Part shown: piece by piece, positions 25,711 through 35,679 of the stretch | Layout of the letters: the number at the start of each line of letters is the position of its first letter | How positions within the stretch are numbered: position 1 is the first letter of the stretch | Assembly: GCA_024642205.1 (NCBI GenBank) | Contig: JAHEBQ010000042.1 | Location: 1 to 56,271 of the forward strand | Length of the DNA: 56,271 nucleotides | Direction of reading: 5' to 3' | Origin: Planctomycetaceae bacterium | Lineage (GTDB): Bacteria > Planctomycetota > Planctomycetia > Pirellulales > Pirellulaceae | Notes under the pieces: generated by a model | The model's input: only the letters and a program-made list of their open reading frames with translations | Told to the model about the DNA's origin: nothing | Database searches by the model: none | Made by a program: the position numbers and the translations under genes

Positions 25711-28700
25711 ATGTTTTTGCCGTTTTCTCCGTTACCAAATCGTACCGTGAATCGACGCCAACGTGCGACGCGCAAGCTCTACGGAGTGGGCGAGCTGGTG
25801 ATCGTTGCCGTGGTCGTTTGCTGCGGCGGTTGGTTGCTGTTTCAACAAACTGTCCACAGTCAACTGCGCGACCGCGTGCAAGCAAAAATCTCTGATGCGC
25901 TCAGCGGAACCGGTTTGAGGGCACGATTGGGCCAGGCCAGGTTTCACGAAGGGAAGGGGATCCAGCTGAACGACTTGCAGCTCGATCTCGCAACTGCAGA
26001 ATCGGCCGGCCTTCATTCTCAACTCGAAATCTACGAGGCATTTATCCATGCTCCGCAGACCATGACACAACTGGTGGCCTCGGAGTTGAAGCTCCTGGCA
26101 GTTGAAATTCGCCGCGCGAAACTGACCGTTGTCCGCAAGCCGGACGGACAATGGGATTTCCAGCAGATCATCAGTTCATTAGCCGGTCTCAAGTCCGATT
26201 CGCCAGTTCCGATCTCGTTGACCGATTGTGAAATCCGGATTGTCGATCAATCCAACTCGCCCGTCGCTCCCATCACGTTATCCAATGTTAATCTCTATGC
26301 GCAGCAAATTGTGCATGAAGGACGGGTACTGATGCAACTCAACGGTGGGTTCCAAAGTCCCGCGATCTCGCAGATTGAATTTACCACTTTTCTGGACCAA
26401 CAGACTCAATCCTGGCGAGCAGAAATCGGTGCCATCGACGCGAGTCTTTCTCGTGATTTGATTGCCGTATTGCCGCCGGCAGCCCGGGCTGAACTCAAGG
26501 AACTTCGATCGGTTTCCGGCAAAATAAACTTCAACGCGATGGCGATGGGACGGATGTCGTTCGATGTGCTGCCTTCGATATCGATCGAAGGTAACGTGGA
26601 TCGCTTGACCATCGACGACATGCGACTTCCGCTTTCCATTCGAAATGTTTCGGCAAACTTCGAGATCAATAACTCTGGTTTCGCCGTTAGCGGTGCCCGC
26701 GGCAACCTCGGTTTGGCTGATTTTTCGGGTAACTACTGGCAACACGGCTTTCTTGAACGGCAGCAGTGGCATTGCGATGGCAATTTGACTCAATTCAATT
26801 TTGACCACAGCCCGCGTCTCAGCCAATGGTTGCCGGAGTACTGCAAGAAATTCTGCGCCGAATATTCGCCGTCAGGCACCAGCAACATCAAATTTGACCT
26901 GACGCATGATGGTCGTGAGTTGAAACGACACATCGTCGGCGATCTAACCAACATGTCTTTCTCTTACATCAATCTGCCTTACCGAATCGATAACTGCGTC
27001 GGCCGCGTCAACTGGCTCGGAGATGTTTGCGACTTCAACGTGCGCTCTTTCTCTGCGAAAGAAGCGATCGAATTGAAAGGCGTGGCAAAGGGGATCGGCC
27101 AGGATCCAACCTATGAAATCAACATTTCCGTTCCCGGTGACCTACCGATCGATCAAAAGATGCATGATGCAGTCAGCGTCCTACCGAAACTCGCGGAAGT
27201 TCTTGACGCATTCAATCCGACCGGCCGAGTCGGGGGCATCGGAAAAATCGAAAAACGATCTCCGCAGGGAAAAGCCAGCAAAACATTCGACGTTCGATTG
27301 AAACGTTGCTCTATTCGGCATGACAGTTTCGATTACCCGATCCACAACGTCGAAGGTCTGATTCACGTCGAAAACGACAACTATACCTTTTCCGACCTGA
27401 GCGGCAATAACAGCAGTGGCAAAGTCAACTGTAACGGAAACTGGGATCCGGACAACGGACTATTCGCGAGATTCCTGTGCGAGTCGATTCCGCTGAACGA
27501 CCAACTTCGTTTCGCCTTGAAGCCAGAACTGCGTGAGATCTGGAACGGCTTCCGGCCACGAGGAACCCTGGATTTCATGCGGATTGACATGAAGCTGCCC
27601 ATCAATGCCACCGAAGTCGATCTGAATGTGAAGGCCTGGATGGAAAAATCACAAGACGAGACCGCGGCCAATTATATATCCATCCATCCCGTCTGGTTTC
27701 CCTATGAAATCAACCACCTGACCGGAACGGTGGACATCGGCAACGGCGAAATCTGGTTAAAGGATTGCGAGGGCAAACACCAACGAACAAAAGTATTTTG
27801 CCAGGGCAAAGGCATTTACTCTGACGACGACTGGTCGGTCAGTTTGAAGAACCTGCTCGTCACCTCGCTCAAGGTGGACGAAGACCTCCTGGCGGCGGTG
27901 CCCCGCGATTTGGCTCCACCGATTCGGCAACTCAAGTACCAGGGTTTACTCGGTGTAAACGGAGAGGTTACGATTGCCGGCAGCTCCGGCAACCAGCCTC
28001 CGATTCAATCGACGACACAAGTTGCTTCCCATCAAGCCAGCAACCTGGCAAGTGGCGATTTTGGGTCACGGATTCCCGCATCCATACCCGTTTATCAGCC
28101 CGCCACCAACAGCCTGTCATGGGATGTTCGATTCGACATGACGCAAGCCAAAATGTTAATCGGTGTGCCGGTTGAAAACGTCTTCGGTAATGTCAGGCTC
28201 GCTGGATTTTACGATGGCAACTTGACCGAATGCCGGGGGGATTTGGACATCGATTCGATGACGATTTATGATGCACAGATTACAAACATTCAGGGCCCCA
28301 TTTGGTTGGATAACTTTCGCGTTGCCGCAGGTTCGTTTTGTCCCAGCGAATACGGGAACACAACCACCAACATCAGTCCGATCGAAGACCAAAACAGGAA
28401 CATGGAGTCAGTCACCGGCCAGTTTCACAATGGAGCAGTCACGTTTGACGCAAACATGAACTCTGGCGGGAATAACGAATACAAACTCTTTGCGACCTTG
28501 AAAAATGGATGCCTGTCGACGGTCTGCCGCGAATACGGGAATCAAACGGACAACATTGACGGAGACATCAAGGCAGAAGTCGAATTGAATGGCGACTACA
28601 CCGGTATTCATTCACAACGTGGCAAGGGTTACATCGAGCTAAGTGATGCAAAAATCTACGAACTTCCGGTTTTTCTTTCCCTGTTGAAAATACTCAACAT

Positions 28701-29139
28701 TCGACAACTTACTCGAACGGCATTTGATTCAGGTATCATTATGTTTGACGTTGAGGGCGAAAACATCGACCTCAGCTACATGGAGTTTCTGGGGGATGCC
28801 ATTTCCTTGATCGGAAATGGCAGGATGAATCTGGACTTTGAAATTGATTTGAATTTCTATTCAGTCATGGGGAGAAACCGATTCAACGTTCCGGTACTCA
28901 GTGAGCTTTATCACGCCAGCAGCCAGAAGATTCTCTGGATCAATGTTGACGGGACCCTGGGAAATCCCCAAACTCATCGGCACGTGCTGCCGCAATTGAA
29001 CGATTCGATTCGACAGTTGTTTGAGCCTCGCGGCAAACCGGTATTTTCCAATCGCCTGGATTCTTCGATAACCCGTTCAGCCAACCGTTCCAACCAACGC
29101 GATGCACAGCCCATTACTCCCGTTCCGATTCGTCGCTGA
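25711..29139 (+). CDS. Giant AsmA/TamB-like envelope protein (1)
   Basis: The ~1142-residue protein has a basic N-terminus, one membrane helix (ELVIVAVVVCCGGWLLF) and a very long beta-rich body with the repeating amphipathic pattern of AsmA-like proteins. The N-terminal part resembles AsmA (LGQARFHEGKGIQLNDLQLD, then VRKPDGQWDFQQIISSL). The end has an AsmA-like C-terminal domain (FDSGIIMFDVEGENIDLSYM, GNGRMNLDFEIDLNFYSVMG, ILWINVDGTLGNPQTH). Such proteins form long hydrophobic grooves that carry phospholipids between inner and outer membrane. The start is uncertain: ATG 25711 or GTG 25747, neither with a strong ribosome-binding site. It is followed 9 bases later by a small frame. The family is likely, the exact cargo unknown. 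Confidence 0.8.
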   Translation: MFLPFSPLPNRTVNRRQRATRKLYGVGELVIVAVVVCCGGWLLFQQTVHSQLRDRVQAKISDALSGTGLRARLGQARFHEGKGIQLNDLQLDLATAESAGLHSQLEIYEAFIHAPQTMTQLVASELKLLAVEIRRAKLTVVRKPDGQWDFQQIISSLAGLKSDSPVPISLTDCEIRIVDQSNSPVAPITLSNVNLYAQQIVHEGRVLMQLNGGFQSPAISQIEFTTFLDQQTQSWRAEIGAIDASLSRDLIAVLPPAARAELKELRSVSGKINFNAMAMGRMSFDVLPSISIEGNVDRLTIDDMRLPLSIRNVSANFEINNSGFAVSGARGNLGLADFSGNYWQHGFLERQQWHCDGNLTQFNFDHSPRLSQWLPEYCKKFCAEYSPSGTSNIKFDLTHDGRELKRHIVGDLTNMSFSYINLPYRIDNCVGRVNWLGDVCDFNVRSFSAKEAIELKGVAKGIGQDPTYEINISVPGDLPIDQKMHDAVSVLPKLAEVLDAFNPTGRVGGIGKIEKRSPQGKASKTFDVRLKRCSIRHDSFDYPIHNVEGLIHVENDNYTFSDLSGNNSSGKVNCNGNWDPDNGLFARFLCESIPLNDQLRFALKPELREIWNGFRPRGTLDFMRIDMKLPINATEVDLNVKAWMEKSQDETAANYISIHPVWFPYEINHLTGTVDIGNGEIWLKDCEGKHQRTKVFCQGKGIYSDDDWSVSLKNLLVTSLKVDEDLLAAVPRDLAPPIRQLKYQGLLGVNGEVTIAGSSGNQPPIQSTTQVASHQASNLASGDFGSRIPASIPVYQPATNSLSWDVRFDMTQAKMLIGVPVENVFGNVRLAGFYDGNLTECRGDLDIDSMTIYDAQITNIQGPIWLDNFRVAAGSFCPSEYGNTTTNISPIEDQNRNMESVTGQFHNGAVTFDANMNSGGNNEYKLFATLKNGCLSTVCREYGNQTDNIDGDIKAEVELNGDYTGIHSQRGKGYIELSDAKIYELPVFLSLLKILNIRQLTRTAFDSGIIMFDVEGENIDLSYMEFLGDAISLIGNGRMNLDFEIDLNFYSVMGRNRFNVPVLSELYHASSQKILWINVDGTLGNPQTHRHVLPQLNDSIRQLFEPRGKPVFSNRLDSSITRSANRSNQRDAQPITPVPIRR

Positions 29140-29148
29140 GAACTGAGA

Positions 29149-29412
29149 ATGACAACCGATCCTTCGAACAGCATTTCCGGCACGACAAGCATTTCCGGGA
29201 CTGCCGGCATGCCACTTGCCTATGAAGCGGTCCAGTCCGGAAGAAACCTGGACATTCAGTCTGATCCAGCGTTCAAAGACGCAATTTCCGATACGCTGGA
29301 AACAACCGATCGCGAAGGGGACGGACGACAGGATTGGGATCTTCCCTCAGGTTCAGGGAGTTCCGAAACGAAGGATTCGAATGAAACTGATCGCCTGGAT
29401 TTGACCGGGTAG
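29149..29412 (+). CDS. Small acidic hypothetical protein
   Basis: An 87-residue, Ser/Thr/Asp/Gly-rich, hydrophilic frame starts 9 bases after the AsmA-like stop codon. It includes a short internal repeat (SISGTTSISGTAG) and no membrane segment or known motif. The tight spacing and protein-like composition suggest translation as part of the same message, but there is no strong ribosome-binding site and no family I recognise. It could also be untranslated 3' sequence. Confidence 0.4.
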   Translation: MTTDPSNSISGTTSISGTAGMPLAYEAVQSGRNLDIQSDPAFKDAISDTLETTDREGDGRQDWDLPSGSGSSETKDSNETDRLDLTG

Positions 29413-30248
29413 CCTCTCCAACATAGATTTGCGGCGTGGCTGAGGGCGACCGTGAAAAATGACATTCGCCCCTTTGACCCGCATACGAAAGCGATCATCA
29501 CGACTCGTAGATCGTTGTAGCTGGCTTGGAGGTCACGAGCGTGTCCATGCTTTCAGATTGTCTTGTATTTTTCTTGCTGAAACTTCCGTCGAGTCATTTG
29601 CTGACTATGAGTATCCAGTCGATTCGTTATCAAGGCATCCCGGGCCGGCTTTTCAGGAAGTCATGGATGGCGTTTTTGTTTAACCGTCATTTTGACGAAT
29701 CGAAAAATACTCAATAACCTTCCCGTTGGCGAAGTGGTTGATCGCAACAAACCGTTCAAGTATATCCAGCGGTTACGGACACTTGATCAAAGCCAGAGAA
29801 TTCCAGTCTTCTGCATGGAAATGTGCCTGTGCTCAACCGTTCGCATGATGCAAATAGCCTCCGAAACCGGCCATCCTGCAATCCAGGAGGCCCGTTCGAA
29901 CATGAAATTCAAACTGGACAGGTGCTACCGCGTTGAACGACACGGCTTAGGCACAAATCGATCAAGAGAGTTCATTTGCGCCCGGTTTTCAACCAGGTTA
30001 GAGGCTTCTCCTGAAAATGAATCGCCTTGTTCCAACAGGTCAAACGCGAAAATTATTTTATTCGTCGATCTAACTTGAATCACGACCAACTGGTTGAAAA
30101 CATGGAGTGCTTCCGGAGCTGTTTTCAGGTCAAGATTTCGATTCGCTGAAGGACGAATTGCCGTTATTCACTCCTGGCTATTTGGTGACAGGGTCAAGTG
30201 ACACGTCATCCATGAACGGCCGCGTTCAGTTGCGGCATCCGGAAATTC
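29413..30248. other. Convergent intergenic region without a recognisable gene
   Basis: 836 bases lie between the small acidic frame and the end of a sulfatase gene on the other strand. Short frames exist on the + strand only, without ribosome-binding sites or motifs. I see no repeat, hairpin with a T-run, RNA gene or transposon relic here. Confidence 0.5.
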
Positions 30249-31628
30249 CTAGCGACCATCTTTTGCTTCAATGATCCTGATGTGATTCTGGCTATGAATC
30301 TTGAACCACTGGTCGGCCTCGCGCCATTGCGGCTCAGCCAATTCACTTTTCCAGCGGTTCAAATCGGCGGTCATGGTCGTTACACGGTCCGGATTGGTTT
30401 TCGCCACATCATGCCGCTCGGTCGGATCATCGTCGAGGTTGTACAGTGCATATCCGTAGTCCTGAACATAAATCAGCTTCCAGGGTCCCTCGCGCATCGC
30501 GGAAAACCAGAGCTTGTGCCAGTACAATTTTGTGTGAGGAACGGATTTGTCTTCGCCCGTGAGGAACGGGAGCAAGTTGACGCCGTCCAAGGGTCGCGCG
30601 CTCGCAACGTCTCCGCCAGCGGCCGCGACACAGGTAGGAAAGATGTCGAACGAACTGACCATCGGGGCGTAGCGTCGCGCGACGGGGAACTTTTTTTTCC
30701 ACTGTAAGATAAAAGGGACACGAATTCCGCCTTCAAATTTGATTCCCTTGTGCCCAGCCAGCGGCAGGTTACTCGACGCGTTGCCGGTCGCTCCGCCGTT
30801 GTCACTCAAGAACCAAATCAGCGTATTGTCCGTGACACCCCGAGCATCGAGTTGCGCGAGGACTCTGCCGATCGCCCGGTCCATAGCCCAAACCATGGCG
30901 GCGTAGGTACGGCGTTTTGGGTCTTTGAACTGATTGAACCTCTCGATGTCGTCCGCGGTTGCTTGCAACGGGCCGTGCGGCGCCGTAAAGGACAGAAACA
31001 GAAAAAACGGTTTGTCCGAATCCTGTTGGATAAACCTGACCGCCTGATCCCCAATCACATCGGTCAAGTAACCATCGAAGCGGACTTGTTTTCCGTTTTC
31101 TTCAATCCCATGCCGGTTTCCGGGCTTGTCGTCTTTTCCGGCGTTGTAAAAGTAGCTGCGGCTGCCTTCGCGGAGACCAAAAAAATAATCAAATCCACGG
31201 GATGTCGGATACTGGGTATCCAGGTCGCCTAAGTGCCATTTCCCAATGATCCCGGTTCGGTATCCCGCCTTTTGCAATTTCTGCCCCAGCGTGATTTCGT
31301 CCAAATCCATTCCGTGCGGGGGTGGCGGCACATTGGCTTCATGCCCAAACCGTTGCTGATACCGCCCTGCCATCAATCCGGCCCTCGAAGGACTACAGAC
31401 CGAAGCCGTCACATGTCCGTCAGTAAACCGAATTCCATCAGCCGCAATTCGGTCAAGGTTGGGTGATCGGATTTCGGTGGAGCCTTGAAACCCCAAGTCT
31501 TCATAGCCTAAGTCGTCGGCCAGAATCAACAACACGTTCGGTTTCTCGTCAGCCATAATGCACGACGAGGTTCTGTTGCCGAAAACGACAACGATCAATA
31601 CGACAGTAAATGAAACACGGATTGGCAT
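30249..31628 (-). CDS. Cys-type sulfatase (arylsulfatase family S1)
   Basis: Type I sulfatases hydrolyse sulfate esters with a formylglycine made from the first residue of C-x-P-S-R. This 459-residue protein has an N-terminal signal segment (~5-17), NVLLILADDLGYEDLG with the metal-binding Asp pair (38, 39), ASVCSPSRAGLMAGRY (Cys78), TGIIGKWHLGD, FTAPHGPL, WFLSDNGGATGN and GHKGIKFEGGIRVPF. All ten usual active-site positions appear intact. It is probably exported and active on a sulfated polysaccharide, a common planctomycete trait; the substrate cannot be inferred. It stands alone between two giant AsmA-like genes and opposite to them. The ATG at 31628 is supported by the signal peptide. Confidence 0.94.
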   Translation of the reverse strand: MPIRVSFTVVLIVVVFGNRTSSCIMADEKPNVLLILADDLGYEDLGFQGSTEIRSPNLDRIAADGIRFTDGHVTASVCSPSRAGLMAGRYQQRFGHEANVPPPPHGMDLDEITLGQKLQKAGYRTGIIGKWHLGDLDTQYPTSRGFDYFFGLREGSRSYFYNAGKDDKPGNRHGIEENGKQVRFDGYLTDVIGDQAVRFIQQDSDKPFFLFLSFTAPHGPLQATADDIERFNQFKDPKRRTYAAMVWAMDRAIGRVLAQLDARGVTDNTLIWFLSDNGGATGNASSNLPLAGHKGIKFEGGIRVPFILQWKKKFPVARRYAPMVSSFDIFPTCVAAAGGDVASARPLDGVNLLPFLTGEDKSVPHTKLYWHKLWFSAMREGPWKLIYVQDYGYALYNLDDDPTERHDVAKTNPDRVTTMTADLNRWKSELAEPQWREADQWFKIHSQNHIRIIEAKDGR

Positions 31629-32054
31629 CGGTCAGTTCTTTCGGGTGAACACAGTATCGCCGGTCTATTTTAGGCCAATCCGACCAGGGATGTCTCCGAT
31701 AGGAGACACGGGGCTTGATTGACCAGATCTTGAGGTGGCTCGATTCGGCGATGCGCGTTGCTTTTCCAGTATCCTGGCTCGCCAGGGAGGAAAATCCGGA
31801 ACCCCGGTAGCTGGCTCGAACGGAAACACAACACCAACAAACTCGGAATGCTGCCAGAATTGTCCCCAAAATTCTGTTTCTTCCAAAAGATCAACGAAAT
31901 GTGCCAAGCCGCTCAACGTACCCGTCAGGACCCGATTCGTTTTCCTCTTTCTAAGTCATTTTGTCGCAATCGCCGATATTTATTGTAAATCCTGAAAACT
32001 CGTCGTTCCTTTCATCTGGTCGTCGTCGGCCGGCGCGCAAAACACTCAAGGCCA
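31629..32054. other. Divergent intergenic region without a recognisable gene
   Basis: These 426 bases between the sulfatase and the second AsmA-like gene must carry both promoters. No frame has family motifs and no repeat or RNA element was seen. Confidence 0.5.
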
Positions 32055-35000
32055 ATGCTTTTCGAATATACAACTCGCATTCTCAACGTCGTTCTCGCGA
32101 TGACGATTTCCGTCGCCTGGACGACGTGTTCGATTGGTCAGATTTCGAAAACCGATGTCAAAGACTGGCCGGCCGGCGTCGTTTCACGTAACTCTCTCGG
32201 CCAGGATCGTTCCTACGATTACGATTTTTCGAGAATCTCGGTGACGACATTGCAGACTTGGCTGAGCCGGGTCGGCATCCGGATCCCCGTCAAACTTGAA
32301 GGTGAATTGTCGGGCTGGGTCTGGGCTCAGCGTAGCGCCAAAGGCTGGCTCGATTTCAGCAACTATAAACTTGAAGGGGAAGTTAACTCACCAGATTTAA
32401 AAATTGACCACTGGTTAGTCAGGAAAGCCAGGATTCGATTCGGATATGCGGATGGTAATTGGTATGTTGGCGAGGTTGCTGGCGAGGTGCGAGCTGAAGA
32501 TGGTGCCTTGCCCATTGGTCTGGTTAACGCAAATGCAAAAATCCTGACGGCGTCCAGTTCCGCAATCCAGGTCAGAGCGAAAATCGATTCGATAGATTTG
32601 AATGCCTTACTTCGGTCCTTTGGACTTGAGATTGACATTCATAACTCGGGGGGCTCGGTTTCGATAATCGGATCGATTCCGATCGCGAACGCTTCGGATT
32701 TGTCAAAATGGAAAGCCATCTTGCAAGTCGCTGTCGACGAAATTGCCCTGCCATGGATTGAATCCGGCAGCAAGGCATCAGCTACGCTGAAACTCGAGCA
32801 TGGGAAATGGGAGATTTCGAATGGCCAGGTGAAGGTTGCCGAACAGGAACTGGGAATCGCTGGAACGGGATTGCTCAATTCAGAACTTCCCTTCGAACTT
32901 TCGCTGGCCGCTGAAGTCATTAACTCCAGCGAGTTGCTCCGGCAATGGAAGCAGTCGGAATTGTCGAAACAATTGACTGGTTCGATGCGGTTCGATGCAA
33001 AAATAAGTGGGAACAGTTCCAAAGGAATCTCGCATGCTGTCGCAACCATCGAGTCTGCCTCGCTGATCGTTCGTTCGCAACCACTGGAAGAACTGGTGAT
33101 CGTCGCAGATTACTCGCCTGCAGGGATTCAGATCGAAATGGCTTCCGCAAAGGTGGCTGGTGGAAGCGTCACGGGAGTCGCAAAATGGAGTGGCTGGAAT
33201 GAACTGAGTCGTGGCGTTCCGTCAGGGCTCGATCTCGAAATCCAGTCGTTACAGCTGGAGAAACTGAACGGCATTGAGTTACCAGTGCAAGTCAGTGGAC
33301 AGGCATCAGGACTCTTCCGTTTCGTGGTGGAAGACACAGGCAATGGGGAAGACTGGTCATCGAGCGGACTACTGGAAGTCAACAAACTCCAGGTTGCCGA
33401 GGCCAGACTCGGCGACGCCAGGTTGTCATGGAACAAGGAGCTGGTCTCCGATGAGTTGATTGGAAACGTGAATGTTCACCTGGGAAGTGGATCGGCAGCT
33501 TCCAATATCAGGGTGAAATTTGGTAATCGGCCTGATTCCACGATTCGCGCGACCTCGCCAAGGGGATATCGAGCCATCGGGCAATTCGAGAATTACGATT
33601 TCGTCATCCAAATCGGCGGCGAACCGTCGGAAACCATCTCGATACAAGCGCAAGGCGTTTTTGACGTTTCGGGTTCTCCAAGCCAATGGCTCGAACAGGG
33701 TGAAGCAGAGTTTTCCAATTCGAATGCCAGGGTCGGTGAGCGGCTGCTGAGTCTCGAGGCTGCTGAAGTATCGTTTAACCAATCTGAATATCGAATCGAA
33801 CGTTTCCGGTTGCTCGATCCAAACGGTCAAATTTCGGGGGCTGCCAGTTTGAGGCGCGACAAGACGGGAGAACATCTATTGCGCCTGCGCGTCGATGATT
33901 TTCCTCTCAAACCCTATGTTGAGCGAATGTTTCCAAAACCGCTGAATTCCCTCGATGGTGTAACGACGATGGAGCTCGAGCTGAGAAAAAATGCCGCTGT
34001 CGATGATTTGACCAGCGACATGACATGTCGACTGCGCGGCAACCTGTCCACCCTGAACTTCCAAGGTAAGCCCATGGGTGAATTGAACTTCGACGGCGAC
34101 CTTGCCGACGGACTTGTGACAGCCAATGTTGAAGGTCAGTTGTTGGGTGGTTCCGCGAACGCCGGACTGAAAATGCCTCTGGCGATTCTCCAGGACAATG
34201 TTGGACCGGGTTCCATACCTGCACAATTAAAAATCAAAATCGCCAACGTACGGGCACAACGACTGGCCGGGCTTCTGTTTGACCGTCAGTTTGCCAGGAA
34301 AATCGCTGGATCGCTGTCGATCGAATTGAGTGCAGACGCCACTTCAAATTCCAATCTTGTTGTCGCAGGCAGGATCGAATCACCGCTGGTGATGCACCAA
34401 AAACAAACCCTGGCGAGGGATCTTACAGCCGAACTGAAATATTCAAAGAATAGGCTGTTGATTGAACGTCTGACGGGCGGTATCGCCGGCGGTCGAATTG
34501 AAGCAGAGGGATACGTCGATCTCAATCAAGATGACATTTCAACTTTCGACGCCGGCACTATCGACTTTGTGACTCAACGCCTGGACGCAAACAGCCTGGT
34601 AGCATTCGGGTTCCCCAAGTATGCAAAATACTTCGAAGGCTCGATTGATTATCGGGGTAAAGCCGTCTTTCATCGCGGGGTTCAACTCGTTGGCAGCGCC
34701 ACGGCAAAAAAAGGAAAACTATTCGGGATCCCGTTTCAAGTCGCCCGAGGTAATCTTCGCACGGAGTTCACCGAACGGGGCGAGTTTTCCCGCGCTGTCT
34801 CTCGAGACCTGCATGGTACGGCCATGGGTGGCACCTTTGACGCGAAACTGGATATTCGCGGCGGAGCGGCATACTCACTGAAAACGACGGGGACCGTGTC
34901 GCGAGGTAAACTGGAACAACTTGGTCGAGCCATGGGATTCGAAAATCTGGGAGGAACGGGGACCTTCGACGGCGTTTTCACGCTGGGTTCCCGTCAGATC

Positions 35001-35516
35001 GAATCAATTCGTGCGCTCTCCGGAGGACTGAAAATTGAATTTGAAAATGGCGACGTTAACAGCATACCACTCCTTGCGAGCATTGATCGATTTGTTCCGC
35101 TCGTGCAATTCGCATCGACTAACATTGAAAACGGTCGGCTCGACGTACGCATCGGACAAGGCCAGATGCGAGTCGTGGATCTGATTGTCAACAGCAAGGC
35201 TTTCCTGTTGGCTGCCAGCGGAATTGCCGCGATCGACGGATCCAAGCTTGACCTCAACTTGATCGTCCAGACAGGAGGAAGCGTTCAACAGCGATTAACG
35301 CAAAATGCGATCGAGAGACTGTTCATTGGCGCGGCCCCGCAAGTTGCCGCGGTCAACCAGCTTAACGAGTTGATTCGCAACCGCACGGTGTTTCTCCACG
35401 TTGGTGGCAGCTCCTCCCGGCCAGTCTTTCAGACAAAACCCGGTCAAACCGCTGCCAAAGCGTTCGTCGAAAGCATTGGCAGGGGGATCCTTGCTACGAC
35501 GACCGATCCAGAATAA
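32055..35516 (+). CDS. Giant AsmA/TamB-like envelope protein (2)
   Basis: The 1153-residue product starts with a signal-like segment (ILNVVLAMTISVAWTTCSIG) and then consists of a long series of beta-rich repeats (for example VKLEGELSGWVWAQRSAKGW, AKVAGGSVTGVAKWSGWNEL, ATAKKGKLFGIPFQVARGNL). The C-terminal part has the AsmA-like features GGLKIEFENGDVNSIPLLAS, MRVVDLIVNSKAFLLAASGI and KLDLNLIVQTGGSVQQRL, and ends with LHVGGSSSRPVFQ. It resembles the other giant protein of this window in build but not in plain sequence. A role in lipid or polymer transport across the envelope is inferred from the family. A polysaccharide export gene follows 163 bp downstream on the same strand. Confidence 0.78.
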   Translation: MLFEYTTRILNVVLAMTISVAWTTCSIGQISKTDVKDWPAGVVSRNSLGQDRSYDYDFSRISVTTLQTWLSRVGIRIPVKLEGELSGWVWAQRSAKGWLDFSNYKLEGEVNSPDLKIDHWLVRKARIRFGYADGNWYVGEVAGEVRAEDGALPIGLVNANAKILTASSSAIQVRAKIDSIDLNALLRSFGLEIDIHNSGGSVSIIGSIPIANASDLSKWKAILQVAVDEIALPWIESGSKASATLKLEHGKWEISNGQVKVAEQELGIAGTGLLNSELPFELSLAAEVINSSELLRQWKQSELSKQLTGSMRFDAKISGNSSKGISHAVATIESASLIVRSQPLEELVIVADYSPAGIQIEMASAKVAGGSVTGVAKWSGWNELSRGVPSGLDLEIQSLQLEKLNGIELPVQVSGQASGLFRFVVEDTGNGEDWSSSGLLEVNKLQVAEARLGDARLSWNKELVSDELIGNVNVHLGSGSAASNIRVKFGNRPDSTIRATSPRGYRAIGQFENYDFVIQIGGEPSETISIQAQGVFDVSGSPSQWLEQGEAEFSNSNARVGERLLSLEAAEVSFNQSEYRIERFRLLDPNGQISGAASLRRDKTGEHLLRLRVDDFPLKPYVERMFPKPLNSLDGVTTMELELRKNAAVDDLTSDMTCRLRGNLSTLNFQGKPMGELNFDGDLADGLVTANVEGQLLGGSANAGLKMPLAILQDNVGPGSIPAQLKIKIANVRAQRLAGLLFDRQFARKIAGSLSIELSADATSNSNLVVAGRIESPLVMHQKQTLARDLTAELKYSKNRLLIERLTGGIAGGRIEAEGYVDLNQDDISTFDAGTIDFVTQRLDANSLVAFGFPKYAKYFEGSIDYRGKAVFHRGVQLVGSATAKKGKLFGIPFQVARGNLRTEFTERGEFSRAVSRDLHGTAMGGTFDAKLDIRGGAAYSLKTTGTVSRGKLEQLGRAMGFENLGGTGTFDGVFTLGSRQIESIRALSGGLKIEFENGDVNSIPLLASIDRFVPLVQFASTNIENGRLDVRIGQGQMRVVDLIVNSKAFLLAASGIAAIDGSKLDLNLIVQTGGSVQQRLTQNAIERLFIGAAPQVAAVNQLNELIRNRTVFLHVGGSSSRPVFQTKPGQTAAKAFVESIGRGILATTTDPE

Positions 35517-35679
35517 TTGCCAGTGCCCTGCGAATGCCAGCAAGTCAAAATATGACGATTGCAAAGCATGATCTCATTGGTTGCGATGAAATTGATTGGT
35601 CCACGGTAAGTGCCGATAACACCGAATACCGCCATTGTTTCGGTCGCGCAAAGTTTAACCGTTCACACTCCAGGAATTC

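Noticed and set aside
29692..30078. 128-codon frame between the small acidic frame and the sulfatase
   Set aside because: No ribosome-binding site or recognisable similarity; the surrounding spacer looks non-coding.
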